Below are positions 1 through 8,220 of a DNA stretch of 23,702 bases, piece after piece. The stretch lies in the NCBI GenBank assembly GCA_014859225.1, contig JACUUP010000013.1, forward strand, positions 1 to 23,702. The letters are read 5' to 3'. The DNA comes from Candidatus Aerophobota bacterium. Lineage in GTDB: Bacteria; Aerophobota; Aerophobia; Aerophobales; B3-G15. A program made the position numbers and the translations under genes. Below the pieces are notes generated by a model. That model was given only the letters and a program-made list of their open reading frames with translations. It ran no database searches and was not told where the DNA came from. Position 1 is the stretch's first letter; every line of letters begins with the position of its first letter.

Positions 1-101
1 TTAAAAATCAGGATTTTTTATTCATCCTGAAGGGGTGGCTGCCTGGTAGTAAATGGGGCAGGAGAAAAATCGTAAGATATTCATGCGCTTTAGCAGCCTT
101 T

Positions 102-1169
102 GTGTTTATCTTAACAGCTTTCAGCGCAACAGCTAAAGCAGATGACGTTGTGTATCTCATTCCAATCAAAGGAACAATCAACTCTAAAATCCCCCGACTG
201 GTTGTTCGGGGAATTGATGGTGCCAGGCAGGCAAAAGCAAGCGCCATAATACTGGAGATTAACACTTTTGGGGGTGAGCTCGCTGCTGCCACTGAGACGC
301 GGGACCTCATACTTGACTCTGAAATTCTAACTATTGCATTTATCAATAAGAGAGCGATATCAGCCGGTGCACTCATCTCGTTAGCCGCCAGGAAAATTGT
401 TATGGCTCCCGGAGCAACGATTGGTGCTGCTACCCCGGTAGATTTTTTAGGCAAAAGGGCATCAGAGAAAGTTATATCATACTGGCGAAAGGAGATGAAA
501 TCAACAGCCGAAAGGAACGACCGTCCCGCACAAATAGCAGAAGCAATGGTGGACGAAGAGGTAGAGATACTTAATCTGGTTGATAAAGGCAAGGTGTTAA
601 CTCTTACTACCCATGAAGCACTGGAACACAAAGTTGCCGATGCACAGGCAGAAAATCTTCAGGAGCTGTTGAAGAGGTTTGATTTAGCAGAAGCTCAAGT
701 GGTGTCAACTCCTGCCAATGGGATTGAGCAAATCTTGCGCCCCTGGATTCTGTGGTTGGTTCTGGCCGCTGTTTGTATAGTTGTTGAGATATTCACTGCT
801 GGTTTTTTCATTTTCTGGTTTGGCGTGGGAGGTGCAGGAGCCTCTCTTCTCGCAGCTTTGGGCCTGTCTATGGCGTGGCAGTGGGCGGCTTTCATAATAA
901 TTTCTGCCATTTGTCTTGTATTCTCCAGACGATTCGCTGAGCGGATTAGCAGGGGGCAGGGAAAAAAAGTTGGACCGGACCGGCTTATTGACCAGGTAGG
1001 GGTAGTGCTTGAGATGATTAATCCTGATGCTGGTAAGGGTAAAGTGCGAGTTGAAAGCGAGCAATGGCGTGCAATATCAGCAGATGGAGAAGTTATTGAG
1101 GCTGGTGCCCGCGTGCAGGTATTAAGAATTGAAGGAACTCATCTAATTGTAAAAAGGAGGAAAATCTGA
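102..1169 (+). CDS. nfeD: NfeD family membrane-bound serine protease, 5' end uncertain
   Basis: NfeD-type membrane protein: an N-terminal ClpP-like serine protease domain, a helical membrane region and a C-terminal OB-fold domain. The SAGALISLAA stretch carries the expected nucleophile (Ser87 counted from GTG 102), followed by MAPGATIGAATPV. The likely catalytic lysine is Lys123. Residues about 224-290 are strongly hydrophobic with several membrane helices, and the last 60 residues look like the NfeD OB fold. In PH1510-type relatives this domain cleaves the hydrophobic tail of its partner slipin, encoded here by the next gene with a one-base overlap. GTG 102 is the first start codon in frame in the window, but the frame is open back to base 3. 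The basic, hydrophobic signal-peptide-like stretch begins about ten codons before GTG 102. The true start is therefore probably upstream of the window or is a non-standard codon after the AGGAG at 60-64. Confidence 0.9.
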   Translation: MFILTAFSATAKADDVVYLIPIKGTINSKIPRLVVRGIDGARQAKASAIILEINTFGGELAAATETRDLILDSEILTIAFINKRAISAGALISLAARKIVMAPGATIGAATPVDFLGKRASEKVISYWRKEMKSTAERNDRPAQIAEAMVDEEVEILNLVDKGKVLTLTTHEALEHKVADAQAENLQELLKRFDLAEAQVVSTPANGIEQILRPWILWLVLAAVCIVVEIFTAGFFIFWFGVGGAGASLLAALGLSMAWQWAAFIIISAICLVFSRRFAERISRGQGKKVGPDRLIDQVGVVLEMINPDAGKGKVRVESEQWRAISADGEVIEAGARVQVLRIEGTHLIVKRRKI

Positions 1170-2107
1170 TGATAGTAGGAATTTTTGTTGCGGTAATTTT
1201 TATCTTAATAGTTGCGGCAAAAAGCATTAAGATTGTGAGACCCTGGCAAAAAGGGCTCATTGAGCGTCTGGGTAAATACCAGAGAACTGTAGACAGTGGA
1301 CTAACAACCCTGATTCCTTTCATTGAAAACATAAAACTCGTAGATATGAGAGAACAGGTAGTGGATGTCCCTCCTCAGAATGTTATCACCGAAGACAATG
1401 TGGCAGTGGAAGTTGATGCAGTTATCTACCACGAGGTTACTGACCCGGTGAAAGTGAGCTACAATGTGGCAGATTTTTTTGCTGCCACTACCAAGCTTGC
1501 ACAGACAAACCTGCGCAATGTCATAGGTGATATGTCCCTGGATGTGAGTCTCACCTCCAGGGAAAGTATTAATACCAAGCTTCGGGATATACTGGATGAG
1601 GCTACGGATAAGTGGGGAACCAAGATAACTCGCGTAGAAATTCAGCGAATTGAGCCTCCTGCTGATGTTACCGAATCCATGCACACCCAAATGAAAGCAG
1701 AGCGTGAACGGCGAGCCATGATTTCCATAGCTGATGGTCAAAGAGAAGCGGCTATCAGGGCGGCTGAGGGTGACAAGCAAGCCCAGATTCTACGTGCCGA
1801 AGGACAAGCAGAATCCGTAAAGAAGGTAGCCGAGGCTGAGCGATTTCGCCAGTTAACTGTGGCTGAGGGAGAAGCAGAGGCGATACAGAAAGTATTCTCC
1901 GCTATCCACGAAGGACGTCCCACTAATGACCTTCTTGGTATCAAATACTTAGAAGCATTAAAAGAAATTGCTCAGGGGCAGGCAACCAAGATATTTTTGC
2001 CACTGGATTCCTCGGGTATAATGGGAAGCATCGCGGGAATAGCTGAGCTTTTCAAAGAAGGCTCGCCAAAAAAACGAGTAATAACTGAAACTTCCAAATC
2101 AGAGTAG
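1169..2107 (+). CDS. SPFH/Band 7 (slipin, QmcA-like) membrane protein
   Basis: Slipin/paraslipin-type SPFH protein of 312 residues. It has one N-terminal membrane segment (residues about 1-20) and a Band 7 domain from about 22 to 200, starting at VRPWQKGLIERLGKYQRTV. A long Ala/Glu-rich helical region (about 190-250, repeated RAEG/AEGE units) follows, typical of SPFH oligomerisation coils. The ATG overlaps the nfeD stop codon (TGATG), and a strong AAAAGGAGG Shine-Dalgarno lies inside the end of nfeD, so the two genes are almost certainly co-translated. NfeD-slipin pairs are widespread and form membrane microdomain scaffolds with an associated protease. The specific cellular role here cannot be read from the sequence. 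Confidence 0.93.
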   Translation: MIVGIFVAVIFILIVAAKSIKIVRPWQKGLIERLGKYQRTVDSGLTTLIPFIENIKLVDMREQVVDVPPQNVITEDNVAVEVDAVIYHEVTDPVKVSYNVADFFAATTKLAQTNLRNVIGDMSLDVSLTSRESINTKLRDILDEATDKWGTKITRVEIQRIEPPADVTESMHTQMKAERERRAMISIADGQREAAIRAAEGDKQAQILRAEGQAESVKKVAEAERFRQLTVAEGEAEAIQKVFSAIHEGRPTNDLLGIKYLEALKEIAQGQATKIFLPLDSSGIMGSIAGIAELFKEGSPKKRVITETSKSE

Positions 2108-2184
2108 ATAAGGAAGTTGAAGAGATACAAAGATTAAGAAAATCAGGAATAGGATGGGTTTCGTGCAAAAAGGAGTGAGTAGTT

Positions 2185-2469
2185 ATGCCCGAACAAAAAA
2201 AGATAGGCATTAAAATCACGGATGATGTTCTTGCCGGAGTATATGCAAATGCTATGCGAGTTACCCATACCCAGGAGGAGTTTTTGCTTGATTTTATGAA
2301 TGTTTTTCCGCCCCAGGGGATTGTAACCGCGCGCATAGTCATCAGCCCTGGTCATTTAAGAAGAATCGTAAATGCTTTAAACGATAACCTGAGCAAGTAC
2401 GAGCAAAAGATAGGCAAAAAGATTGAGCCAATTGATGAGCCTCAACCAGGAATAGGGTTTACACCATAG
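2185..2469 (+). CDS. DUF3467 family protein
   Basis: Small 94-residue soluble protein matching the DUF3467 pattern: a central NAMRVTHTQEEFLLDF stretch, then PPQGIVTARIVISPGHLRRIVNAL and a charged helical tail. Its function is not established. It follows the slipin gene in the same direction after a gap of about 77 bases and has its own GGAGTGAG ribosome binding site. Members often accompany unrelated housekeeping genes. Its stop codon is followed after 13 bases by a REP tag (core at 2483-2497) that separates it from recX. Confidence 0.8.
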   Translation: MPEQKKIGIKITDDVLAGVYANAMRVTHTQEEFLLDFMNVFPPQGIVTARIVISPGHLRRIVNALNDNLSKYEQKIGKKIEPIDEPQPGIGFTP

Positions 2470-2478
2470 AAAAGATAG

Positions 2479-2502
2479 AAAAGGGGACAGATTTATTTTT
2501 TT
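2479..2502 (+). repeat. REP tag, single copy 1 (plus orientation)
   Basis: A short A-run followed by the core GGGGACAGATTTATT (2483-2497) and a T-run. It is identical to the tags that flank the transposase at 6354-7120. It lies between the DUF3467 stop (13 bases before the core) and the recX start (23 bases after the core). No recognisable Shine-Dalgarno remains in front of recX, so the insertion may have displaced it. Confidence 0.85.
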
Positions 2503-2520
2503 AATTTGCAAAAATAAAAA

Positions 2521-3003
2521 ATGAATGAGGATGATTGGAAAGAATATGTAAGAAGAGGAAAAAACTATGCGCTCCACCTTTTAACCTATTGCGATAGAAG
2601 CAAACTGGAAATTGAGGAAAAACTTAAGAAAAAGCAGTACCCCGAAGAGGTAATTGAGCATATTCTTCAGTATTTAGAAAGGATGAGGTTTATAGACGAT
2701 GAAAGATTTGCCCGGGAATGGGCAAGAGCTAATATCAAGAGAGGGATTGGGCGTAAAAGAATTGAGTATGGATTGAGAAAAAAGGGTGTAAGTGAAAAAA
2801 TCATAGCAGAAATTAGTAACCAGTTATTTGTTCAGATTGATGAGAAGGAAATGGCTCTCAAGCTCCTTTACCGGAAAAAATATCTACCTTTCCAGAAAGG
2901 ATTAGGGGAAGAAGAGAGGCTAAAACAACTGGCTAAAATATACCGGTTTCTCCTGCGTCGTGGCTTTCCTAACTCAATAATAAGCGATATAGTATGGGAG
3001 TAG
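2521..3003 (+). CDS. recX: Regulatory protein RecX
   Basis: RecX-type inhibitor/modulator of RecA, 160 residues, within the usual family range. The sequence is a series of three-helix RecX repeats: NYALHLLTYCDRSKLEIEEKL with YPEEVIEHILQYLERMRFIDDERFAREW forms the first motif, then GRKRIEYGLRKKGVSEKII, and a C-terminal repeat ending RFLLRRGFPNSIISDIV. Known family members bind RecA filaments and limit strand exchange. recA is not in the window. The ATG at 2521 has no evident Shine-Dalgarno: the preceding 40 bases are a REP tag and an A-rich spacer, so expression is either driven from upstream or weakened. Confidence 0.9.
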   Translation: MNEDDWKEYVRRGKNYALHLLTYCDRSKLEIEEKLKKKQYPEEVIEHILQYLERMRFIDDERFAREWARANIKRGIGRKRIEYGLRKKGVSEKIIAEISNQLFVQIDEKEMALKLLYRKKYLPFQKGLGEEERLKQLAKIYRFLLRRGFPNSIISDIVWE

Positions 3004-3016
3004 GAGAAAAGAAGAG

Positions 3017-3041
3017 AAAAGGGGACAGATTTATTTTTTTA
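3017..3041 (+). repeat. REP tag, single copy 2 (plus orientation)
   Basis: AAAA, then the core GGGGACAGATTTATT (3021-3035) and a T-run, 17 bases after the recX stop codon. It has the same orientation and the same purine-rich left flank (GAAGAGAAAA) as the copies at 2483 and 20759. Confidence 0.85.
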
Positions 3042-3161
3042 TTTTTCAAAAAGCCAAAATATCGCCAGCTGTTGGATAAATTGATTGTTAGAGCTTTATA
3101 ACTCATTTGCGAAAATGCTTTATTTTTTAGAACGGTGTTATTATTAATAAGTAGCGGGGTG

Positions 3162-4736
3162 ATGACTTTGCAACTTCATGAACTAATCGTCAAAGAGGCA
3201 ATTTTGACAGAGCTTGCTGGATGCACGAAACAAGAAGTGCTTACAGAGTTGATAGAAGCGCTCAAAAATGCGGGTAGATTAACCCGCTCAGATATAGTCT
3301 TACAAGATTTGCTCGCCCGGGAACGAAAGGGAACTACCGGTATAGGACAGGCAGTAGCTATTCCTCATACCTGTTCCAGCGCTGTTCATCAGCCAATGAT
3401 TGCCTTTGGAAGAAGCCGAACTGGTATTGGCCTTCAGGCTATTAATGGCAAACCAGTTAATTTAATTTTTCTCATACTGGGAAGGATAAATGGAGAGAGT
3501 CTTCAACTAAAAATTCTTGCCAGGCTGGGGCATATCTTAAGCATGCCTGGCATTATAAGGACTTTAAACAAGCTCGAATCACCAGAAGAAATTCTTAATT
3601 TTCTAAAAGCACGGGAAGAAAGTTTGGGTGAGATAGAGATGCCTGAGGGTATGCCTTCGGTGTGCGTGGTTGGCGCAGGGAACGGCGGGTTGGCTATGGC
3701 AGGACATCTTGCACTTATTGGCTGCCGGGTAAAACTTTTTAATAGAAGTGAAGAGCGGTTATCAGCTATCAAATTGTCGGGTGGCATTCAGGTTACGGGT
3801 GCAGTAAATGGTTTTGCCAGATTAAATTTAGTTACCACTAATCTTGGAGAAGCATTATCTGATGTAGAACTCGTAATGGTGGTTATTCCTGCTACGGGCC
3901 ACCGCGAGGTAGCAAGAATGCTTGGTTCACACTTAACAGATGGCCAGGTTGTAGTTTTAAACCCGGGTAGAACCGGAGGTGCGTTAGAGTTTGACGAAGT
4001 TTTTCGCCAATTAAAGGTTCCCAATTATTACTTTCTGGCTGAAGCAGAAACTCTTATCTATGCCTGCCGTATAACCAATCCTGGCCAGGTTCGGATTTTT
4101 GGAATTAAAAACACGGTTCCTGTGGCAACTCTTCCTGCCTATCATATTACGGATGTGCTTGTTGCTTTCAAGAAAGTTTTACCCCAGTTTATCCCCGGAG
4201 ATAATGTATTGAAGACGAGTTTAAGTAATATTGGTGCAGTATTTCACCCCGCTTTAACTGTGCTCAATGTTGCCTGGATTGAACAGCGTAAGGGAATCTT
4301 TGAATACTATCACGAAGGTGCAAGTCTTTCCGTGGCAAAAGTTCTGGAACATTTAGATGCAGAACGGGTTAAAGTGGCAGAAGCATTAGGTATAAGAGTT
4401 CTTAGTGCCAGAGAATGGCTTTATCAAGCCTATGGTGTAGCCGGGGATAATCTCTACGAAGCTATGCAGGCAAATAAGGGCTATAGAGGAATCAAGGCTC
4501 CCAATACTATCAATCATCGTTATGTCACCGAGGATGTTCCTACAAGCCTTGTGCCTATTGCTTCTCTGGGTGACCAATTTTCAGTGCCGGTACCCACAAT
4601 ACAAGCAATTATTCATCTTGCCAGTATTTTGCATAATCGCAATTATATGGCAGAGGGGAGAACTGTAGAAAAGCTTGGGCTGGCAGGGCTTACAGTTAGA
4701 CAAATTCGCAGGTTAGTAGAAGAAGGAAGAAAATAA
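3162..4736 (+). CDS. PTS EIIA (fructose/mannitol type) fused to opine dehydrogenase-like enzyme
   Basis: Two-domain protein of 524 residues from ATG 3162, which is chosen because GCGGGGTG lies just upstream; GTG 3135 would add nine residues. Residues about 4-155 are a PTS EIIA type-2 domain with the phosphorylatable histidine in AVAIPHTC (His69). After a short linker, residues about 165-524 are an NAD(P)-dependent octopine/nopaline dehydrogenase-like enzyme: Rossmann motif VVGAGNGGLAMAGH (about 169-182), and the family's conserved histidine in GAVFHPALTVLN. Opine dehydrogenases reductively couple amino acids with 2-oxo acids or run in reverse; the substrate here is unknown. No PTS EIIB/EIIC is nearby, so the EIIA part is more likely a regulatory phospho-sensor than a sugar-transport component. 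The stop overlaps the next start (TAATG), implying coupled translation. Confidence 0.88.
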   Translation: MTLQLHELIVKEAILTELAGCTKQEVLTELIEALKNAGRLTRSDIVLQDLLARERKGTTGIGQAVAIPHTCSSAVHQPMIAFGRSRTGIGLQAINGKPVNLIFLILGRINGESLQLKILARLGHILSMPGIIRTLNKLESPEEILNFLKAREESLGEIEMPEGMPSVCVVGAGNGGLAMAGHLALIGCRVKLFNRSEERLSAIKLSGGIQVTGAVNGFARLNLVTTNLGEALSDVELVMVVIPATGHREVARMLGSHLTDGQVVVLNPGRTGGALEFDEVFRQLKVPNYYFLAEAETLIYACRITNPGQVRIFGIKNTVPVATLPAYHITDVLVAFKKVLPQFIPGDNVLKTSLSNIGAVFHPALTVLNVAWIEQRKGIFEYYHEGASLSVAKVLEHLDAERVKVAEALGIRVLSAREWLYQAYGVAGDNLYEAMQANKGYRGIKAPNTINHRYVTEDVPTSLVPIASLGDQFSVPVPTIQAIIHLASILHNRNYMAEGRTVEKLGLAGLTVRQIRRLVEEGRK

Positions 4737-6406
4737 TGAGCTCACCACGAATTTTAGGAGCCTGTCTTGGAAAATGTGTTCATGCAGCAGGTATCCTTAA
4801 TTTTTTGCGTCTTGCTGAAAATCTCGGCTATGAAACCGAATTTATGGGTCCAGCCGTACCCATTGAAAGATTTGTCTCCAGGATATATGAAACAAAACCC
4901 CAGTTAGCTGTAGTAAGTTACCGACTGACTCCCGAGGTTGCCCGGGAGCTTTTCCGAGACTTGAAACAGGAACTTCAGAAGAAAAAAATAAGCGGGGTTA
5001 GATTTGCTTTTGGCGGGACTCCACCTGTAGCAGAAATAGCTCAAACTGCAGATATATTTGAAGCAGTCTTTTCCGGTGAGGAGCCCCGGGAGACAGTAGT
5101 TAATTATCTGAAGAAAAAGAGCCATCCGGCTAAAGTTAAGCAGTTTGCTAAGAGCCTGGTAGAGCGGATTAACGAGCAGCAGCCTTTTTCACTACTTCGG
5201 CATCATCTTGGCTTAAATACTTTAGAGAAAACGATAGAAGCAGCTCGCCAGATAGCGCTTTCTCAAGAACTGGACGTGTTAAGCATAGCCCCGGACCAAA
5301 ATGCCCAGGAATATTTCTTTCGTCCCCGGGATATGCCAACTACAGGTCATGGTGCAGGTGGTGTGCCTGTCCGCACACCGGAAGAGCTTCGGGCAATTTA
5401 CCAGGCTACTCGTTGTGGAAATTTTCCACTTGTTCGCTGCTACGCGGGAACAAACGACCTTATCCAGTGGGCGAAGATGAGTGTTGAAACGCTCAACATT
5501 GCCTGGGGAGCAATTCCCCTTTTCTGGTATAGTGAGCTGGATAAACGCTCAGAGCGACCACTTTTAGAAGCTATTAAGGAAAATCAGGCAACGATTAAAT
5601 GGTATGCTCAAAAGAAAATACCTGTGGAAGTCAACGATTCACATCAGTGGAGCCTGCGCGATGCTCACGATGCTGTTGCCGTGGCAGTTTCTTTTTTGGC
5701 AGCCTATAATGCCAGAGCACTGGGCGTCAGACACTACGTCTCCCAGTATATGCTGAATACCCCTCCTGAAATGAGCCCGGCAATGGATTTAGCTAAGATG
5801 CTTGCCAAGATGGAGATGATTGAGGCTCTTCATAATGAGCATTTCACATCTTTTCGCCAGATAAGAACAGGCTTAAGGAGTATGGCATCTGAGCTTGATG
5901 CAGCAAAAGGACAGTTGGCAGCATCAATTACCATTGGTATGGCTCTTAAGCCCCATATTGTGCATGTTGTTGGTTATTGTGAAGCAAATTATGCCGCTGG
6001 TGCGAGCGAGATTCTGGAAAGTTGTAGAATAACACGCGGTGCAATTCGTTTAGCGATAAAAGGGTTACCAGATGTGGTAGATTGTTCGGCGGTTTATCGG
6101 CGTAAAGAGCAGCTTATGGAAGAGGCAAACCTGATTATAAAAGCTATTCAGGAGCTTGGCAGGGAAGTGGAAGACCCTTTGATTGACCCGATTGTGCTGG
6201 AAAAAGCAGTGAGAACAGGAATTTTAGATGCGCCTCATTTATGTGGTTCTAAAGTTGCGAAGGGAGATGTGGTTACCGCTCCTGTTGAAGGTTGCTATGT
6301 GGCAATTGACCCGACCACTGGAAAAGTCTTGCCAGAAAAAGAGCGATTAGCTCAAAAAAAAGGGGACAGATTTATTTTTTCTTCTTTGGTCTTCCCTGTC
6401 CTCTAA
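4736..6406 (+). CDS. Cobalamin-binding-domain protein, mutase/TIM-barrel-like; C-terminus rewritten by REP insertion
   Basis: Protein of 556 residues. The N-terminal 130 residues resemble a B12-binding Rossmann domain: GKCVHAAG fits the DxHxxG motif with the cobalt-ligand histidine kept (His16) but the aspartate replaced. The rest looks like a catalytic barrel related to B12-dependent aminomutase or methylaspartate-mutase E chains (TTGHGAGGVPVRTPEEL, VRCYAGTNDLIQWA, VNDSHQWSLRDAHDAVA). The exact reaction cannot be assigned. It overlaps the opine-dehydrogenase gene by one base, so the two probably serve one amino-acid-related pathway. From about residue 540 the frame runs into the REP tag at 6354-6376 and then antisense into the transposase gene. 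The last 15 or so residues are therefore not native, and the original stop was probably near 6354. The 3' end overlaps the transposase tail by 35 bases. Confidence 0.85.
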   Translation: MSSPRILGACLGKCVHAAGILNFLRLAENLGYETEFMGPAVPIERFVSRIYETKPQLAVVSYRLTPEVARELFRDLKQELQKKKISGVRFAFGGTPPVAEIAQTADIFEAVFSGEEPRETVVNYLKKKSHPAKVKQFAKSLVERINEQQPFSLLRHHLGLNTLEKTIEAARQIALSQELDVLSIAPDQNAQEYFFRPRDMPTTGHGAGGVPVRTPEELRAIYQATRCGNFPLVRCYAGTNDLIQWAKMSVETLNIAWGAIPLFWYSELDKRSERPLLEAIKENQATIKWYAQKKIPVEVNDSHQWSLRDAHDAVAVAVSFLAAYNARALGVRHYVSQYMLNTPPEMSPAMDLAKMLAKMEMIEALHNEHFTSFRQIRTGLRSMASELDAAKGQLAASITIGMALKPHIVHVVGYCEANYAAGASEILESCRITRGAIRLAIKGLPDVVDCSAVYRRKEQLMEEANLIIKAIQELGREVEDPLIDPIVLEKAVRTGILDAPHLCGSKVAKGDVVTAPVEGCYVAIDPTTGKVLPEKERLAQKKGDRFIFSSLVFPVL

Positions 6407-7120
6407 ACTCAATTCTTCTTCTAATTTTCCTGGCAACGTCTTCAACAAATCGGATACTACCTGTTAACTGTCCTCTCTGGACTGCTTTTCGAATTATCTC
6501 CCATTCTCCCTCTGGAATGTCACCTTCGACCCACTCCTTATACCTTTTTCTACGCTCATCTTCGGTTAAGCCTAAACTATTATAGCAAGGGTCTAAATCT
6601 AACCACTCAAGGTTCTCTAACCCTACCTTATGTCTGTAACTTGACCACTTGTACTTTGTGGGTTCATCTACCATCCCAGCTCTTACAGGATTAAGTTCCA
6701 CATAACGACAACAGGCTAAAAGATATTCATCTTCCCTGATAGGGCTGGATTTGTATCTACCTTCCCATAGAGTTCCTCTTCGTTTCTTTACTTTATTTAC
6801 ATAGCGGGTTTGTCTTCCAGAGAGGTGTTTCATTAATAGTGCCAAGTTTTGTGCTTCCTTACCCGGATTGACTATTAGATGATAATGGTTAGTCATAAGA
6901 CAAAAAGCATAAACTTTACATCCCAAATCCTGCTTTAATCCCTTAAGGTTTTTAAGGTAATAAAGGTAATCCTCGTCACTTGTAAATACTACATCTCTGT
7001 TATGACCTCTTTGAATTATATGGTGCGGATAGTCAGGTAATATTATTCGTGATGTTCTTGGCATGAATTCATTTTACACAAATAAGATGTCTTGTCAATA
7101 AATAAATCTGTCCCCTTTTT
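6354..7120 (-). mobile_element. RAYT element: REP-associated tyrosine transposase with inverted REP tags at both ends
   Basis: The transposase gene (6372-7064, - strand) is enclosed by inverted copies of one sequence. The left end is an A-run plus GGGGACAGATTTATT at 6362-6376; the right end is AATAAATCTGTCCCC at 7101-7115 plus a T-run. The 15-base arms are perfect inverted repeats, and the left arm supplies the transposase stop codon. The same tag is scattered through the window, both singly and as hairpin pairs, which is the classic relation between a RAYT and its REP family. No obvious target-site duplication is visible, as expected for Y1 single-strand transposition. The element sits at the 3' end of the B12-protein gene. 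Confidence 0.88.
6372..7064 (-). CDS. REP-associated tyrosine transposase (Y1, IS200-like fold)
   Basis: Y1 HUH-type transposase of the RAYT (TnpA-REP) family, 230 residues. The metal-binding HUH motif is H60-Y61-H62 in CLMTNHYHLIV. The nucleophilic tyrosine is probably Tyr121 in CRYVELNPVRAG, which aligns with Tyr115 of E. coli TnpA-REP (VDYIYINPV). MPRTSRIILPDYPHHIIQRG at the N-terminus and WEGRYKSSPI are family hallmarks. The C-terminal extension beyond the core (Glu/Arg-rich, ending RPKKKK) is longer than in the E. coli protein. These enzymes nick and join single-stranded DNA next to REP hairpins. It appears intact: all catalytic residues are present and there is no frameshift, and its tags are nearly identical across the window, which suggests recent activity. 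It overlaps the B12-protein gene tail to tail. Confidence 0.93.
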   Translation of the reverse strand: MPRTSRIILPDYPHHIIQRGHNRDVVFTSDEDYLYYLKNLKGLKQDLGCKVYAFCLMTNHYHLIVNPGKEAQNLALLMKHLSGRQTRYVNKVKKRRGTLWEGRYKSSPIREDEYLLACCRYVELNPVRAGMVDEPTKYKWSSYRHKVGLENLEWLDLDPCYNSLGLTEDERRKRYKEWVEGDIPEGEWEIIRKAVQRGQLTGSIRFVEDVARKIRRRIEFRGQGRPKKKK

Positions 7121-7161
7121 CTATGGTCTAATAAATTACAAAGTAAGTGGTGTATACATCG

Positions 7162-7190
7162 TTGACATTATTTGCTATGTTTAATATATT
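7162..7190 (+). promoter_or_regulatory. Sigma-70-like promoter for the FkbM gene
   Basis: TTGACA at 7162-7167, a 17-base spacer and TATATT at 7185-7190, about 40 bases before the ATG at 7231. Both hexamers are near consensus. It lies just outside the right end of the RAYT element, so the methyltransferase gene has its own promoter. Confidence 0.65.
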
Positions 7191-7230
7191 TTAGCTAATG
7201 AATTAGAGAAAAATACTTGGGAGCTTATAC

Positions 7231-8217
7231 ATGAAGAGCGGCCTAAATACAGAGCTTATCAAATATAAATTAGAAAAAGATGGTTTTAAAACGCAAAGCT
7301 ACAAGTTAATAAGATCTTTACTGACAGACTTTTTTTATTCCTGGAATGATTTTATGATTGAATTAAAAAAGAGACATTTGCCACGCTCAATTATAAAAGA
7401 GATAAACGGATTTAAAATGTTCTTAGATTTAAAAAACGACAAAGGGCTATCAAGGGATTTGTATTATTATGGAAAAAGAGAAATCTTTTTAACGAATTAT
7501 TTATTAACCTCAAATATTTTGAAAAAAGGAGACGCTGTCTTAGATATAGGTGCAAATATCGGATATTATGCATTGCTTGAGTCGCGGTTAGTTGGTGAAA
7601 ACGGACGTGTCTATGCAATTGAGCCTGTCTCAAGTAGCTATGAGAATCTAATTAAAAACATTGAACTAAATAATATTAAAAATATTGACTGCTATAATTT
7701 AGGTGCTGGTAGCTATAGTGGCAAAGCGTTGATTAATGTTAGCAAAAAAAGAAACTGGTCTTCTCTTATAGACAGAACAGGTATGCACTTTTTTAAAAAA
7801 GAAGAAATTGAAATAGTGCGCATGGACGACTTTCTAAAAGGTAAAAAAATACCCAATCTAGTTCGAATGGATGTAGAAGGATATGAATATGCCATATTAG
7901 ATGGGATGCAAGAAGTTCTCGGCACAAAAGATTTAAAACTTCTTATTGAAATCCATCCCGATATAATGACAGAAAAACAAGTTCAAAATATGTTTGTGCT
8001 TTTAAAAAATAATGGATTTAAGAATGCTGTGATAATATTTGAACTTTCCCGGGGGTGGCTAAACCAAAAAGATAAAGTGAGACCAATAGTAAAATGGCTA
8101 ACCGAGAAAATAGGTGACACAGAAAGGCTTGGTGAAATCAAGGAAACAGACATGGATTCAGTTGAAAAATTTTTATTGAAAGAACGAAAATCAACCCAGG
8201 TATTTTTCTACAACTAA
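7231..8217 (+). CDS. FkbM family SAM-dependent methyltransferase
   Basis: FkbM-type methyltransferase, 328 residues. The SAM-binding motif is AVLDIGANIGYYAL (residues about 102-115), followed by GRVYAIEPVSSSYENL and the family motif VRMDVEGYEYAILDGM (about 211-226). FkbM enzymes O-methylate sugars or polyketides, often in surface-glycan clusters, but no glycosyltransferase is adjacent here. Codon use is markedly more AT-rich and lysine-rich than in the flanking B12 and aldehyde dehydrogenase genes. It is bracketed by the RAYT element on the left and a second-family repeat tag at 8221 on the right. This points to a separately acquired gene dropped between two older ones. The substrate is unknown. 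Confidence 0.88.
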   Translation: MKSGLNTELIKYKLEKDGFKTQSYKLIRSLLTDFFYSWNDFMIELKKRHLPRSIIKEINGFKMFLDLKNDKGLSRDLYYYGKREIFLTNYLLTSNILKKGDAVLDIGANIGYYALLESRLVGENGRVYAIEPVSSSYENLIKNIELNNIKNIDCYNLGAGSYSGKALINVSKKRNWSSLIDRTGMHFFKKEEIEIVRMDDFLKGKKIPNLVRMDVEGYEYAILDGMQEVLGTKDLKLLIEIHPDIMTEKQVQNMFVLLKNNGFKNAVIIFELSRGWLNQKDKVRPIVKWLTEKIGDTERLGEIKETDMDSVEKFLLKERKSTQVFFYN

Positions 8218-8220
8218 ATA

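Noticed and set aside
3042-3161. A cobalamin riboswitch before the opine dehydrogenase/B12 operon
   Set aside because: The gap is only about 120 bases after the REP tag, is AT-rich, and shows no B12-box-like sequence.
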